A stretch of DNA of 64,000 nucleotides, from NCBI GenBank assembly GCA_031292275.1, contig JARLHL010000017.1, positions 59,279 through 123,278 of the forward strand, in the 5' to 3' direction. The notes beneath the pieces are model-generated. The model was given only the letters and a program-made list of their open reading frames with translations, had not been told where the DNA came from and ran no database searches. A program made the position numbers and the translations under genes. Of this stretch, positions 36,166 through 46,700 are shown in pieces. This stretch comes from Desulfocapsaceae bacterium. GTDB lineage: Bacteria > Desulfobacterota > Desulfobulbia > Desulfobulbales > Desulfocapsaceae. How positions within the stretch are numbered: the stretch's first letter is position 1; every line of letters starts with the position of its first letter.

Positions 36166-36514
36166 GCGATCCCTCGCCAAAACACAATAGTCTGATAGTA
36201 TTCAGTAAACATCAGAGAAAATTAAGGGGCAGGAAATCCTCGAAAAACATATGCTCAGATACATAAACAAGAGGATCATCCGAGTTAAACGTATTTCAAT
36301 CGGCAAGAGCCGAAAAACATGTGTATTCCCTGAGATCCCTTCTCCTGCCCCTGCCTTGAGGCTGTTATTTCCTGACAAACACATAAATCTGTTATTTTTG
36401 CAGCGTTCGGCAGATACAATGCATATTATTTTATCTAAAATTCCCTTTATCTTTTTGGTATCTATTGATACAACAGATAATCCTCCGATCACTTCCTGAC
36501 ACATTAAGTCCGCC
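36166..36514. other. Intergenic region after the autotransporter gene
   Basis: No gene is visible on either strand; a 151-codon minus-strand frame is an antisense artefact with no recognised content. The region is AT-rich around 36380-36470 and could contain the promoter of the next gene. I see no clear terminator hairpin behind the autotransporter stop. Confidence 0.4.
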
Positions 36515-39500
36515 ATGAATTGCAAAATGGGTACAGTAGAACCATTTTCCCCAAGAGCACGAATGCCTTCGGGGCGCTTTTCCGCTATGGTCTTTCCCGG
36601 CACGGGGTTTTGGAAAACGCCGGTAATGGCGATTCTGTTTGTCTTTCTGCATCTCATGACTGCATCAGCATCCCCTTCCGGATCAAGCCAGCATCAGAAC
36701 CCTGTGGAAAATTTAGAAAAGATACGACTTCAGCTCAAATGGCGCCATAATTTCCAGTTCGCCGGCTACTATGCCGCCATTGAAAAGGGGTACTTCCGCG
36801 ATGAGGGACTGGACGTGGAGCTGATCGAAGGAATGCCTGGCGTCAACCCCGCGGAGACTCTTCTCACGGGAGATGCCGACTTCGCCATTGAATCGCCGGC
36901 CGTTCTCATCAAACGCCAGCAAAACCCTTCCCTCGTCGTCCTTGCCGCCATCTTCCAGCATTCGCCGGCCTGCGTCGTCACCCTCAAAAGCAGCGGCCTG
37001 ACCACTCCCCAGAGCCTGAGCGGGAAACGGATCATGCTCACCTCCCACTGGGACTTCGAGACCCTGGCCATGCTGGAGGAAGAGGGAATTTCTCTTGATT
37101 CCGTCAATATCGTCCTCAATAACTGGGACATAAGCGATCTCATTAGCGGCAAGGTCGATGCCGAGGCAGCCTATATGACCAACGAGCCCTACCTCTTCGA
37201 CAAGCAGGGGATAGCAGTAACAACCATCAGGCCTTCTAATTACGGCATCGATTTTTATGGGGATTGCATAGTCTCCACCGAGGACGAGATTCGTAACCAC
37301 GAAAAGAGGGTGGAAGGTTTTCTCCGTGCCGTCCGATTGGGATGGATATATGCGATGAAACATCCCCAGGAGATCGCCGAACTGATCAAATCCCGCTATG
37401 CGAAGGACACGGACCTGGATCACCTGCTCTTTGAGGCTGAAACGATGAAGGGACTGATCCAGCCGGATCTGGTCGAGATCGGCCATATGAGCCCGGCACG
37501 GTGGAAGTATATCGCCGACACCCTCGTCAGACTCAAGATGCTGCCGGCCAACTATACCCTGCAGGGTTTTCTCTATTCCGACCTCCGCGACAGCATCGCT
37601 CTCCAGAAACAGCGAAAAGTGAACCTGCTCCTGTCCACCCTGGCCGCAACGATCCTGCTCTTCCTGGGCACAGGTCTGATGCTGTTCGTCTTCAACAGAA
37701 AACTTGCCGACCAGGTTGAGAAAAGAACAGCCTCCCTCACGGAAAGCGAACAGCACTTCCGGACTCTTTTCGAAATGGCCGCCGTTGGCGTGGCAAAGGC
37801 CAATATCCATGACGGTCAATATGAGCGGATCAATAAAAAATACTGCGATATCACAGGCTATGCTGAGGAGGAACTGCATCGGCTTACGTTTCTCGATATC
37901 ACTCACCCGGAAGACCTGCATGACCAAAAGGCCCAGATCAAGGATCTCCTTGACGGAAAGGCCAATGAGGTCTGCATGGAAAAGCGCTACATCACAAAGG
38001 GCGGTCAGATCATATGGGTTCATCTCACCGCCTCCCCCCTGTGGAAGGAGGGACAGAAACCTGAATTCATCATGGCGATCATCCGGGATATCAGCCTCCA
38101 CAAACTTGCGGACGAAAAACTAGTCTTTGCCCATACTGCCTTCGAAAATGCGATTGAGGGTATCTCAATCACCAATGCAGATGGAATTCTCATGCATGTT
38201 AATCCGGCCTTTTCCTCCATCACCGGTTACAGTCCGGAGGAGGCGATCGGCAAGACCCCGAGGCTCCTGAAATCGGAACGATACACGGCCGCATTTTATG
38301 ACACGATGTGGAAGGATCTCAGGGAAAAGGGACAGTGGGCCGGTGAGATCTGGAATCGGAGAAAGAACGGTGAGATCTATCCGGAGTGGCTGACGATCAG
38401 CGCAGTCAGGGATCAGCATGGCAAAATTACAAATTATGTCTCAATATTTCACGATGTTACCGACTTAAAGCGACAACAGGATGCCCTGCGGCACCAGGCC
38501 CAGCATGATGCCTTAACCGGCCTGCCCAACCGGCTGCTGATCAACGACCGACTGGAGATGGCCCTGACGAGAATAAAGCGTAATCCTGCTAAACTCGCCC
38601 TTCTCTATCTGGATCTGGATAATTTCAAGTACATCAATGGCGCCTTCGGCCATACGGCCGGCGACAGCCTGCTGATCAAGGCATCAGGAAGATTTGCAGC
38701 CCTCCTGCGGGCTGGAGATACCATGGCCCGCCTGGGAGAGGATGAATTTCTGGTCCTCCTTCCCGAGGTGAAAAGTATTGCAGAGGTCAGCCTGATAGCG
38801 CTCAGCCTCATCAATTGTCTCAAAAATCCTTTTTATCACGGTGACGCCGAATACTTCATAACCGTCAGTATCGGGGTCACCATCGCTCCTGAAGATGGCC
38901 TTGAAGCCGTAAGCCTCATAAAATATGCCAATAATGCCATGTACCGCGCCAAGACCCTGGGCCGCAACAACTACCAGTTCTATACTCCGGAGCTGGATGT
39001 GAAGGCCCACCGCCGCATCTCTATGGAAACAAAGATGCGAAGAGGGCTGGATCGGGGTGACTTTGAGGTGTTTTATCAGCCTCTTGTCCATATGGACAGC
39101 GGTGAAATTATCGGCGCCGAGGCCCTGGTTCGCTGGAGAGATGAGGGAAAATTGATATCGCCTGCCGAATTTATCCCCCTGGCGGAAGACTCGGGCCTGA
39201 TTCTCCCCCTGGGCGCACAGGTGCTGCAGACCGCAGCCCATCAGGCCAAACTTTGGCAGGATGCGGGATACCACCTCGGAATATCAGTCAATATCTCATC
39301 CCATCAGTTTGCGGGCCAGGATCTTTTAGGTCTGCTGCGAGAGACCCTGAAGTGTGAAGGGCTGGCGCCGGGGAGGCTCTACTTCGAAATCACCGAGTCC
39401 ATAATCATGGGGGATATTGACCATGCCCGGCGGGTCATGGGTGATTTGCGGCAACTGGGCATGAAATTCTATCTCGATGATTTCGGCACCGGCTACTCCT

Positions 39501-39799
39501 CGCTCTCCTATCTCAAACGGCTTCCCATAGACGGCCTGAAGATCGACTACTCCTTCATCAGAGATATTGTCGAAGACGATGAAACCTACGCAATTGTCTC
39601 GGTTATCGTTTCCCTGGCTAAAATATTGGATCTGACCATCGTTGCAGAAGGTGTGGAAACCGATGCCCAGTGGCAGGTGCTCAACGGGATGGGCAACATA
39701 CTGATCCAGGGATTTTTGGCCAGCCCGCCGCTCCCGGCCGGGGAGTTTCAACAGCTCCTGAAAAAGGGGAGGATTGAGTGGAGGGGACCGCCTGTCTGA
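36515..39799 (+). CDS. NMT1-type binding domain - PAS - PAS - GGDEF - EAL signalling protein
   Basis: This is a 1094-residue membrane sensor predicted to control cyclic-di-GMP. After a hydrophobic signal/anchor (about 38-52) comes a periplasmic NMT1/THI5-like binding domain (about 70-335, LQLKWRHNFQFAGYYAAIEKG). A transmembrane helix (about 370-392) leads to two PAS domains (about 410-520 and 530-650). The GGDEF domain (about 665-825) has the active-site motif changed to GEDEF, the second glycine being Glu. The EAL domain (about 835-1085) looks complete (EALVRWR, DDFGTGYSSLSYLK, EGVETDAQW). Net activity is therefore probably a phosphodiesterase, but this is inferred. The start codon is uncertain; no good ribosome-binding site precedes 36515. 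Confidence 0.9.
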   Translation: MNCKMGTVEPFSPRARMPSGRFSAMVFPGTGFWKTPVMAILFVFLHLMTASASPSGSSQHQNPVENLEKIRLQLKWRHNFQFAGYYAAIEKGYFRDEGLDVELIEGMPGVNPAETLLTGDADFAIESPAVLIKRQQNPSLVVLAAIFQHSPACVVTLKSSGLTTPQSLSGKRIMLTSHWDFETLAMLEEEGISLDSVNIVLNNWDISDLISGKVDAEAAYMTNEPYLFDKQGIAVTTIRPSNYGIDFYGDCIVSTEDEIRNHEKRVEGFLRAVRLGWIYAMKHPQEIAELIKSRYAKDTDLDHLLFEAETMKGLIQPDLVEIGHMSPARWKYIADTLVRLKMLPANYTLQGFLYSDLRDSIALQKQRKVNLLLSTLAATILLFLGTGLMLFVFNRKLADQVEKRTASLTESEQHFRTLFEMAAVGVAKANIHDGQYERINKKYCDITGYAEEELHRLTFLDITHPEDLHDQKAQIKDLLDGKANEVCMEKRYITKGGQIIWVHLTASPLWKEGQKPEFIMAIIRDISLHKLADEKLVFAHTAFENAIEGISITNADGILMHVNPAFSSITGYSPEEAIGKTPRLLKSERYTAAFYDTMWKDLREKGQWAGEIWNRRKNGEIYPEWLTISAVRDQHGKITNYVSIFHDVTDLKRQQDALRHQAQHDALTGLPNRLLINDRLEMALTRIKRNPAKLALLYLDLDNFKYINGAFGHTAGDSLLIKASGRFAALLRAGDTMARLGEDEFLVLLPEVKSIAEVSLIALSLINCLKNPFYHGDAEYFITVSIGVTIAPEDGLEAVSLIKYANNAMYRAKTLGRNNYQFYTPELDVKAHRRISMETKMRRGLDRGDFEVFYQPLVHMDSGEIIGAEALVRWRDEGKLISPAEFIPLAEDSGLILPLGAQVLQTAAHQAKLWQDAGYHLGISVNISSHQFAGQDLLGLLRETLKCEGLAPGRLYFEITESIIMGDIDHARRVMGDLRQLGMKFYLDDFGTGYSSLSYLKRLPIDGLKIDYSFIRDIVEDDETYAIVSVIVSLAKILDLTIVAEGVETDAQWQVLNGMGNILIQGFLASPPLPAGEFQQLLKKGRIEWRGPPV

Positions 39800-40092
39800 A
39801 AGGGTATGTCACAACGATGTACCGGTGCTCAGCGAAGTGCTGGAAAGACTCGGGTATCATGGGACAATCTTTTTCTTCATCAAGTCCGATGGCGGCCAAG
39901 GTGAACGGACTGCTCCTTGAACTCAACAAACTGTACGGCGAGATGGGCCAGAAGGCGGCCACCGATTACAGCGAGATCCGGGCCTACGGAAACGAGATTC
40001 TCAATAGAGGGGAAACCAAGGACTTCCAGGCTTATTTTCAGCAGGATAAGGGCTGGTTTTATCGGACCGAGCACCACGCCCGATCACCATGA
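39800..40092 (+). pseudogene. Possible decayed gene fragment
   Basis: Two frames in succession look protein-like. The first (from about 39805) reads HNDVPVLSEVLERLGYHG and then TIFFFIKSDGG. Near 39890 the sense moves to another frame, AKVNGLLLELNKLYGEMGQ and KAATDYSEIRAYGNEIL, ending at 40092. Each is too short to assign to a family and neither has a good start site. A frameshifted remnant of a small gene is possible, but chance coding-like sequence is not excluded. Confidence 0.25.
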
Positions 40093-40434
40093 ACGATAAC
40101 AGCGGCTGGCGGGGTCGAGCGGGTTTCAGGCAAACTCAAAAAAAGTGCAATGCATATCCAGCTGGACCGCCCTCAAAGCCTGCCCCGGACAACTCAGCAA
40201 AGATGCACAGGCAATCGCCTGGGGTCATTCTCCTGGGGAAGGGATTCTTCCCTTCCTTTTTGTCGTTTTCGCCGCATTTTTGTCCGCATGCACCCTACAA
40301 AAAGGGCTGAAGGTCATCGATCCCCGCCAAAATCCCTTTCACAGAACATCAAGATAACATCCTGATAATTTGCAGTAAAATATTTATCTCTCCCCTCTGG
40401 CCTCTTTTTTGCTTTTAGAGGCTCAGGGTGCAGC

Positions 40435-40508
40435 ATGACGAAAGCAGCCTCCTGCCCGGCTTCGGGGCCTGATCTGGTTTTATGCTGTCTTTCGTTATTC
40501 TTTTTTTT
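40435..40508 (+). terminator. Strong hairpin plus U-tract in the leader of the ModE-like gene
   Basis: ATGACGAAAG-CAGC (40435-40448) pairs with GCTG-CTTTCGTTAT (40484-40498), giving 14 pairs with one bulge and one G-U. It is followed at once by TCTTTTTTTT. This is an intrinsic terminator only 27 bases before the ModE-like start codon. Placed there it would end transcription arriving from the left or act as an attenuator of the ModE-like gene. An upstream competing hairpin exists (GCCTCT/AGAGGC around 40400-40422). Confidence 0.6.
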
Positions 40509-40534
40509 AATAACGCATACGAGGAGAAAACAGG

Positions 40535-40879
40535 ATGAAAAAAGGCAGAATGGTCCCTCCGGATTGCTGTGTCATTATCGAGATGGAGAAAGGGGCGACT
40601 CTTGGCTACAGGAAGGCTGTTCTCTTAAATGAAATTCAGGCCCTGGGCTCACTGAAAAAAGCCGCAAAGGTCTCTAAAATCGACCTCAGACACGCCCGGG
40701 AGCTGATCCTGGAAATTAATGCTGCTTTTTCACAGCCGCTTGTCGATTTTAAAGGGAATAATCGTATTACTGACAGCGTTGAACTGACCAGGGCAGGCGA
40801 GGAGGCAGTCCGCTCCTACTGGCGACAATTTGAGCCGGTCTGGCTGTCCATCGTCGAAGAACGCAGCCGCCATTATTGA
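40535..40879 (+). CDS. ModE-type winged-helix regulator without Mop domains
   Basis: This 114-residue protein matches the N-terminal DNA-binding domain of ModE (LysR-like winged helix). The helix-turn-helix part reads LLNEIQALGSLKKAAKVSKI followed by LRHARELILEINAAF, and the wing region is VDFKGNNRITDSVELTRAGEE. ModE normally continues with molybdate-binding Mop domains; here the protein stops after the DNA-binding part. It may still sense metal through partners or be a constitutive repressor. An ATG with GAGGAGA upstream fits initiation at 40535. Convergent to it, 160 bases away, is a gene for a lone Mop domain. Confidence 0.85.
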   Translation: MKKGRMVPPDCCVIIEMEKGATLGYRKAVLLNEIQALGSLKKAAKVSKIDLRHARELILEINAAFSQPLVDFKGNNRITDSVELTRAGEEAVRSYWRQFEPVWLSIVEERSRHY

Positions 40880-41041
40880 CTGCGGGGAAGGCCTTTCGCA
40901 ACGAAGACATCTGTGAAAAAAATTCCATGCGGATGCCAAAAACGGAATATGCCGGAATGGAAAAGTGAGAAAGGACACTGCCAAAAGGTCTTTCCAGAGG
41001 CAGGCAAGCCCAAGTCCCGCCTCGGAAAGATGCAATAGACA

Positions 41042-41248
41042 TCAGGCGTTAATCATGACGCTGGTTGCCTTGACCACAACCTCAACCTCTCTGCCAACGG
41101 CCAGGCCAAGCCGCTCCACAGAGTTGGTGGTGATGACGGAGACAATGTCGACACCGCTGGCAATCTCCAAGGTGACTTCCGCCATAACCATATCTTTTTT
41201 GATGGATTTCACCTTTCCTCTAATCAGATTTCTTGCACTGAGAGCCAT
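41042..41248 (-). CDS. Molybdopterin-binding (Mop) domain protein
   Basis: This is a 68-residue protein consisting of a single TOBE/Mop domain, the size of clostridial Mop molbindins. The fold features are SARNLIRGKVKSIKKDMVM at the start and the closing EVEVVVKATSVMINA strand. Mop proteins bind molybdate or tungstate as oligomers and store or buffer the oxyanion. It has an AGGAG ribosome-binding site 8 bases upstream. It faces the single-domain ModE-like gene, and its domain corresponds to the part that protein lacks. Confidence 0.9.
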   Translation of the reverse strand: MALSARNLIRGKVKSIKKDMVMAEVTLEIASGVDIVSVITTNSVERLGLAVGREVEVVVKATSVMINA

Positions 41249-41709
41249 TTTGAATCTCCTGATTGATGTGAATAATACAGTGATCTTGCTTCCACTATCA
41301 CAAAAAGTCTTTCATAGAAAGATTTTACTGTCAAGGAAACAAAGCGATCTTTACAGTCATATCCGAATCAGGCCATGAAATATCCTGATCCTCGATGGTA
41401 TCCATAGTTTCTCTACCACCTTTTAGTGCACCATAATCACCTTTTCTTGGCTGTGTGCGTCAGAAGAGACTTTTCTCAGCTACCGGTAGAATCCGCAAAA
41501 TGCTAACCATAGTCTCAAACCTTCGTCATCAGCGCCGCCCGGCCCTGTTATGACCGTGCAGGGGGAACAACTGGCAGCAAGCGCGGGAGAGAGGATGTGA
41601 GGCACTCCTGCGAAAATCTGCGGCCCCGGAGCGGCAACAAAAACCTCATCTCTCCCTAATTTCTTCCTATCAACCCCTGTTTATCTTTAAAAAAACAGCG
41701 GAGACGAAG
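41249..41709. other. Intergenic region between Mop and PsiE genes (divergent promoters)
   Basis: The two flanking genes diverge, so both promoters should be here. A GTGAT-12 bases-ATCAC inverted repeat (41280-41301) lies about 30 bases upstream of the Mop start and might be an operator. No gene is visible in the rest. Confidence 0.35.
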
Positions 41710-42162
41710 ATGGAAGAAAAAGAAGTGACGGCACGCCGGAAGCTACAGGCATTGGCAATGTTCCACGCCATGGTCGGATATATCATTAATATACTTATTT
41801 TTTATATTATATTTATCCTGATGGCCGGGCTCCTGAAGATCCTCTACCCCATAAACGTCCTGTTTGAACAGTTTTTCTTCAAGCTCGACCTGTCCCGTTC
41901 CGTAAGCGACATTCTGACCTTCCTGGTCATGATCGAGCTGTTTCGCAGCTTCATTGAGTATCTGAAGGTCAAACGCATCCGTCTGCACAGCATGATCGAT
42001 CCTGCCATCATCTTCATCATCCGGGAATTGATCGTGATGCTTTACTCCCATACACCGCTGGTAGGCAGCACCCTGATGGGATTTGCGGGGCTGCTGCTGG
42101 CCCTGGGAATCGTCAGGACCATGGCGGTGATCTTCAGCCCCAGAGAGGAAGGCCCGGCCTGA
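41710..42162 (+). CDS. PsiE-family membrane protein
   Basis: This is a 150-residue inner-membrane protein with four hydrophobic helices and an intervening basic loop EYLKVKRIRLHSMID, a hallmark of the PsiE (phosphate-starvation-inducible E) family. Other shared blocks are LTFLVMIELFRSFIEYL and FIIRELIVMLYSH. The family's function is unknown; in E. coli it responds to phosphate limitation. It is separate from neighbours, 461 bases from the Mop gene and convergent with the methyltransferase gene, only 19 bases away. Confidence 0.88.
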   Translation: MEEKEVTARRKLQALAMFHAMVGYIINILIFYIIFILMAGLLKILYPINVLFEQFFFKLDLSRSVSDILTFLVMIELFRSFIEYLKVKRIRLHSMIDPAIIFIIRELIVMLYSHTPLVGSTLMGFAGLLLALGIVRTMAVIFSPREEGPA

Positions 42163-42181
42163 ACACTGGGACAGGGCCTTA

Positions 42182-43234
42182 TCAGCCGGGAAGAGAGGTC
42201 AAGACCTCGGCGTCCCTGGCCAGAACCAGGGCCGTTGAACCCGAAGGAAGCCGACCTGCAGTACTGTGACGGAAGCCGCAGGCCGAGGCCATGGCAATAA
42301 TGTCCGGGAGCGGATAGGTCCTGCCGTTGAAGGTATTGAGCATCATATGGATATCGTACAGGGCTCCGCGCCAGCCGCCGTCGCTAAAGAAGTCGTGAAC
42401 AACAAGCAGCCCCCGATCCCTGGTCTTTGCCGCCGCCTTCCGCAGCAGACCCTCTGTCTCCTCAGCCCCCTGGCAGTGGATGATGTTGGAGAGCAGGACA
42501 AGATCACAGGACTGTCCTGCGATCAAATCAAAATCCGAAGGGCCGTCCGCCAGCAGATTGCAGCCGCACCAGCGGAGACGATCTGCTGTGCCAGCCAGGC
42601 GCTGGTGGAGACTGCTGTCGGCTACCACCTCCGGCAGATCGCAGAAGATCCCCGTCCAGGCGGAGTAGCGCCGTAAAAAATCAGAAAGATAGGCCCCGGA
42701 GCCGGCGCCTGTATCCAGGATGATCCCCCCCGAGGCCGCCACGGGAAGCCAACTCCAGAGTTCCCGGGCGCGGATAGCTGCTGCTTCGTCCATGGCACCG
42801 AGGAAGGTGGAAAAGGCCTTCTGCAATGCCCGGGAATCCTTGTCGCCGGTGGCAAAAACCCGTTTTCCTGCACCCAGAGTGGCGGTCAGCTGTGTCCACG
42901 ACGCCTGCAGCTGCCTTTCAAAGAGCAGGGTATTGCCCTGATAATGCGGAGAGGCCGAACAGAGATAAGTAGAGGCAAAAGGCCCCAGGGCATAACCGCT
43001 TCCGGTCCGAATGAGCAGACCCAGGCCGCCGAGACAGCGGAGGAATCTATCGCCGTAAGCCGGCTCCCAGCCCATCCGGGCGCAGATTTCCGCGCTTTCA
43101 CCGCCCTCCGGCCCGACGGCATCGAAGACACCGGAGTCATGGGCCTGCATCAGAACCGCGGACAGTCGGTAACCGGTCAGCAGATCCGAGAAGGTGCGAT
43201 ACGAAAACTCATCCATGTACTCGTTCAGCATCAT
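42182..43234 (-). CDS. O-methyltransferase family protein (COMT-like)
   Basis: This is a 350-residue S-adenosylmethionine-dependent methyltransferase of the COMT/hydroxyneurosporene type. The N-terminal dimerisation winged helix (about 10-90) is followed by motif I IILDTGAGSGAYLSDFL (about 170). Conserved regions further on are FCDLPEVV and LVLLSNIIHCQG. Family members methylate phenolic hydroxyls or carotenoid intermediates. Start ATG at 43234 has GAGGCGGG just upstream. The acceptor substrate is unknown, since neighbouring genes do not form a pathway. Confidence 0.8.
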   Translation of the reverse strand: MMLNEYMDEFSYRTFSDLLTGYRLSAVLMQAHDSGVFDAVGPEGGESAEICARMGWEPAYGDRFLRCLGGLGLLIRTGSGYALGPFASTYLCSASPHYQGNTLLFERQLQASWTQLTATLGAGKRVFATGDKDSRALQKAFSTFLGAMDEAAAIRARELWSWLPVAASGGIILDTGAGSGAYLSDFLRRYSAWTGIFCDLPEVVADSSLHQRLAGTADRLRWCGCNLLADGPSDFDLIAGQSCDLVLLSNIIHCQGAEETEGLLRKAAAKTRDRGLLVVHDFFSDGGWRGALYDIHMMLNTFNGRTYPLPDIIAMASACGFRHSTAGRLPSGSTALVLARDAEVLTSLPG

Positions 43235-43297
43235 CCCGCCTCGCGGCTCTTTTTTGGAAAACCTGAAAGGATCCCGGCTCCCCATTCCCGGCAGCAA

Positions 43298-43570
43298 TTA
43301 CCGGCAGGGAAGGGCCTTGCGCAGACTGTCCTTCGACCAGATGGTCTGGCCGTCCGGGGTCTTTCCATCAGCCTTCCATTTATCGATGATCTGAAGGCAA
43401 TACGATCCGGAATTGATGATCTCCGGTTCCTTGTCACTGGGCTTATCCCCGCCGATGCGGAGGAGATCATTATTGGTTGAAGTGTAATTGGGCTTCATCG
43501 TTCCCAGACCGCAACCGGCCAGAGAGACGGCAATACCTGCGCAGATGAAGAGTTTGCAAAACGCGTTCAT
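43298..43570 (-). CDS. Small lipoprotein of unknown function
   Basis: This 90-residue protein has a lipoprotein signal (KLFICAGIAVSLAGC) with Cys at about residue 20 and a short polar, lysine/aspartate-rich mature part containing two further Cys residues. I chose the ATG at 43570 because AAGGAG lies 7 bases upstream; the frame is open further. It is upstream of the methyltransferase on the same strand (63-base gap) and may share its transcript. I do not recognise the family. Confidence 0.7.
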   Translation of the reverse strand: MNAFCKLFICAGIAVSLAGCGLGTMKPNYTSTNNDLLRIGGDKPSDKEPEIINSGSYCLQIIDKWKADGKTPDGQTIWSKDSLRKALPCR

Positions 43571-43708
43571 GCTCCGTACTCCTTGATTTTTGTAAGAGTA
43601 AATATCTGAAAAATCTATAGCGATCACCCCCCAGGCTGTCGCCGATTCTTCCATCGGCTCATTATCTAAACCAGACCGCCGGGAAAATCCATGAGAAAAT
43701 CTGTTATT

Positions 43709-46700
43709 TCACCCTCGGCCCGATCTGTCCCTATCAAGGGTCCTGCGGATGAGGAAGCTGAAGTCCTTTTTAATCAGGGGTTTCATGGCAAGATGTTTGA
43801 TGCCCATGGCTTCGGCCTGCTCCTCAGTAATGAGGTTGCTATAGCCGGTGCAGAGGATGATCAATATATCCTTCCGGATTTCCAGCATCTCTCTGGCGAG
43901 ATCCACACCCGTCATCCCGGGCATGGTCTGATCGGTGATCACCAGATCAAAGGCATCGGGCTGATTTCTGAAAATCTCCAGGGCCTCAAGGCTGTCGGTA
44001 CGGACTGTTACAGAATACCCGAGGCGGACAAGCATGTTTCTGGCCATCTCCGCTAAAACCTTCTCGTCGTCAACAAAGAGGATACGCTCTGTGCCGACAG
44101 GGGTGATCTGGACCGGATTGACCGGAGGCGCGGTCTCCTCGACCTGGGCGGGGAGATGGATATGAAATACCGATCCCTCTCCAAGCCGGCTGTGACACGT
44201 AATAAATCCGCCGTAGCTCTGGACAATGCCATGGATGATGGCCAAGCCCATTCCCGTTCCCTTGCCAGTCTCCTTGGTGGTGAAGAAGGGATCAAACATT
44301 CTCTCCAGGGTCTCCGGGGCCATCCCTGTTCCGGTATCACCCACTGAAAGCACGATAAAGTCAGCGAAATCGGCACTGGGAGCACTGCCGTTTGCGGAGG
44401 AGATGGCCTTCCGCTTCAGGGAAATGCTGAGGATCCCCCCCGCCCCTTCCATGGCATGAAAGGCATTGGTGCAAAGATTTATCAGTATCTGATGAATATG
44501 GGTGGGATCGGCGAGGATGATCCCGGCATTGGGATCCAGATCCAGCTGAATGGTAATGGTGGTCGGCAGCGAAGAGCGCAGCAGACGGACAGCCTCCCTG
44601 ATGACGGTCTCCGGCTGCAAAGGGACCCGGTCGGTCTCGACCTGGCGGCTGAAGGCCAGTATCTGCTTGACGAGATCCCTGGCCCGCATCCCTGCCCGGA
44701 TGACCTCGCGAATGTCCTGGGCCGTCCTGGAATCCGGCGCACAATCATCCTGGATCATTTCTGCATAGCCGAGGATCGCACCAAGAATATTATTGAAATC
44801 ATGAGCAATTCCACCGGCAAGCGTCCCTATGGCTTCCATCTTCTGGGCCTGATGCAATTGATCGGTCAATTTCTTTTTCTCTATCGCATCGTGCTTGCGC
44901 TCGGTGATATCAGCAAAAATGCAGGCGAACTGGCCCGGTCCTGGCCGGAAGGCCTTGACATCAAAGTGTTTCTGCAGACCGGCGGCATAGCGTTCAAAGT
45001 GGATGGGCTGCCCTGTAAAGGCAACCCTGCCGTAGATATCGATCCACCGCGATTCAATCTCGGGTGTCACCTCCAATACCGTCCGGCCGACAATATCCGC
45101 GGCCTTCAGGCCCATCATCTTTTCAAATGCGGGATTGACGGCCAGGAATCGATAATTTACCGGCGCACCCGTATCGTCGCAGATGATCTCATGCAGGGCG
45201 AAAGAATCCAGCATTTCATTAAAGAGCGTCTGATAATTTTTTTCGGCCCTGTGATGGGCGGTGACGTCACGTCCCAATGAAATCACAGTCTGAACTCCGC
45301 CATGCCCATCACATTCAGGCAGAATCCGCCAGTTGTGGATGGCCGTTCCCTGTCTGCCCTCATAACTCGTTTCATCTTCAAAAGGCTCACCGCTGGCAAA
45401 GACCCTGCCAATGGATTCTTCCCATTTCCGGCAGAACTCCTCCGGGAACCCCAGTTCCCGATGGGTTTTTCCGATAATCTCCCGGGCCGGCAGATTGAGA
45501 ATCTCTTCGATATTCTCGGAGACGAAGAGATGCCGGCCCTCATGGTCGAAGCGCATCACCAGATCGGGCAGCCCGGTGATCAGGGCCCGGTAGGTTTCCT
45601 CGCTCTCCCGCAGGGTTTCCTCTGCCTTCCTGCGCAGGAGAGCACCGCCAATATGGCTGGAAATACCTTCGAGTGCATTGATCTCATCAAGGCTGAATTT
45701 TCCCTTCTGGCGATGGTTGAGCTGCAGCAGGCCGACGATCTGCTGTTTTGCCCGGATCGGGATCAGTGCTATGGAACGGTATCCACCATGAATACAACGA
45801 TTTCGAGGGTTTATTCGCGGATCTTCATCGGGAGAAAGTGACAGCAGCAAGTAACTGTCGTTGGTCCAACAACTTCCCACAGGGGTGAAAAGCGGGTTGG
45901 AGGGATCGGCAGCCCCCGAGATAACCAGCCCGCAGATGCATTCCAGTCTGACACTGCCGTCGGGACCCAGCTCAATGTGGCCGTCCTGATCGCAGGCGAC
46001 CAGGCTGTTTTCCGTGGCCAGAAAATCCTCAAGGAACCCCTGCTGGGCATAATAGGGAAAATCATCCCCTGACTGGAGACGTATCCCCACTGCATCGCAC
46101 CCTGTCCTCCTCCTGATACTGTCGACAATGCGATGAATTGAAGTCTGAAAGACGTCTGATTCATTCAGTATTTCGAGAACTTCATTGGAAAGTTGGCGAT
46201 AAATCCTCAAACGTTTGCGCTCTGTGATATCGGTCAGCAGAATACGGCAGACCGGCTGGCCGGTCTTGGCATCCCTTCCTCCTGTGGATTCCAGGCGGGC
46301 CCAGAAGACCGAGCCGTCGAATCGGAGCATATTCAACTCGCAGGTCTGCAGGTCAGCGTTTTCAAAGAGCTGCAGGAGATAGCGATCATAATCATCCAAG
46401 GATTCTGGCAGGACAAAACGGCCGAGCGGCCAACGCAGAAGTTCAGCCTTAGGCAGGCCCAGCAGGGAGGAGGCAGCCAGGTTGGCTTCCAGGACCATCC
46501 CATCCTGAGTCATAGTTATATAGCCCACCGGGGCAAAATCATAGAGGTCGACAAAGCGCTCCCGGGAGGCCTCCAGATCCTCTTGAGCCCGGCGCAATTC
46601 CTCTTTCTGCATCTCAAGCTCGATCTGATGTACCCGCAATTCATAGATCAGCGACCGGGTCTCCTCGATCCCGAGAGTCTCCAGGGGCAGTTTATCCAGG

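Noticed and set aside
40461..40490. TPP-riboswitch-like phrase CCTGATCTGG before the ModE-like gene
   Set aside because: Lacks the CTGAGA and CCAGCGTAGGGAA parts; only a ten-base chance match within a terminator loop.
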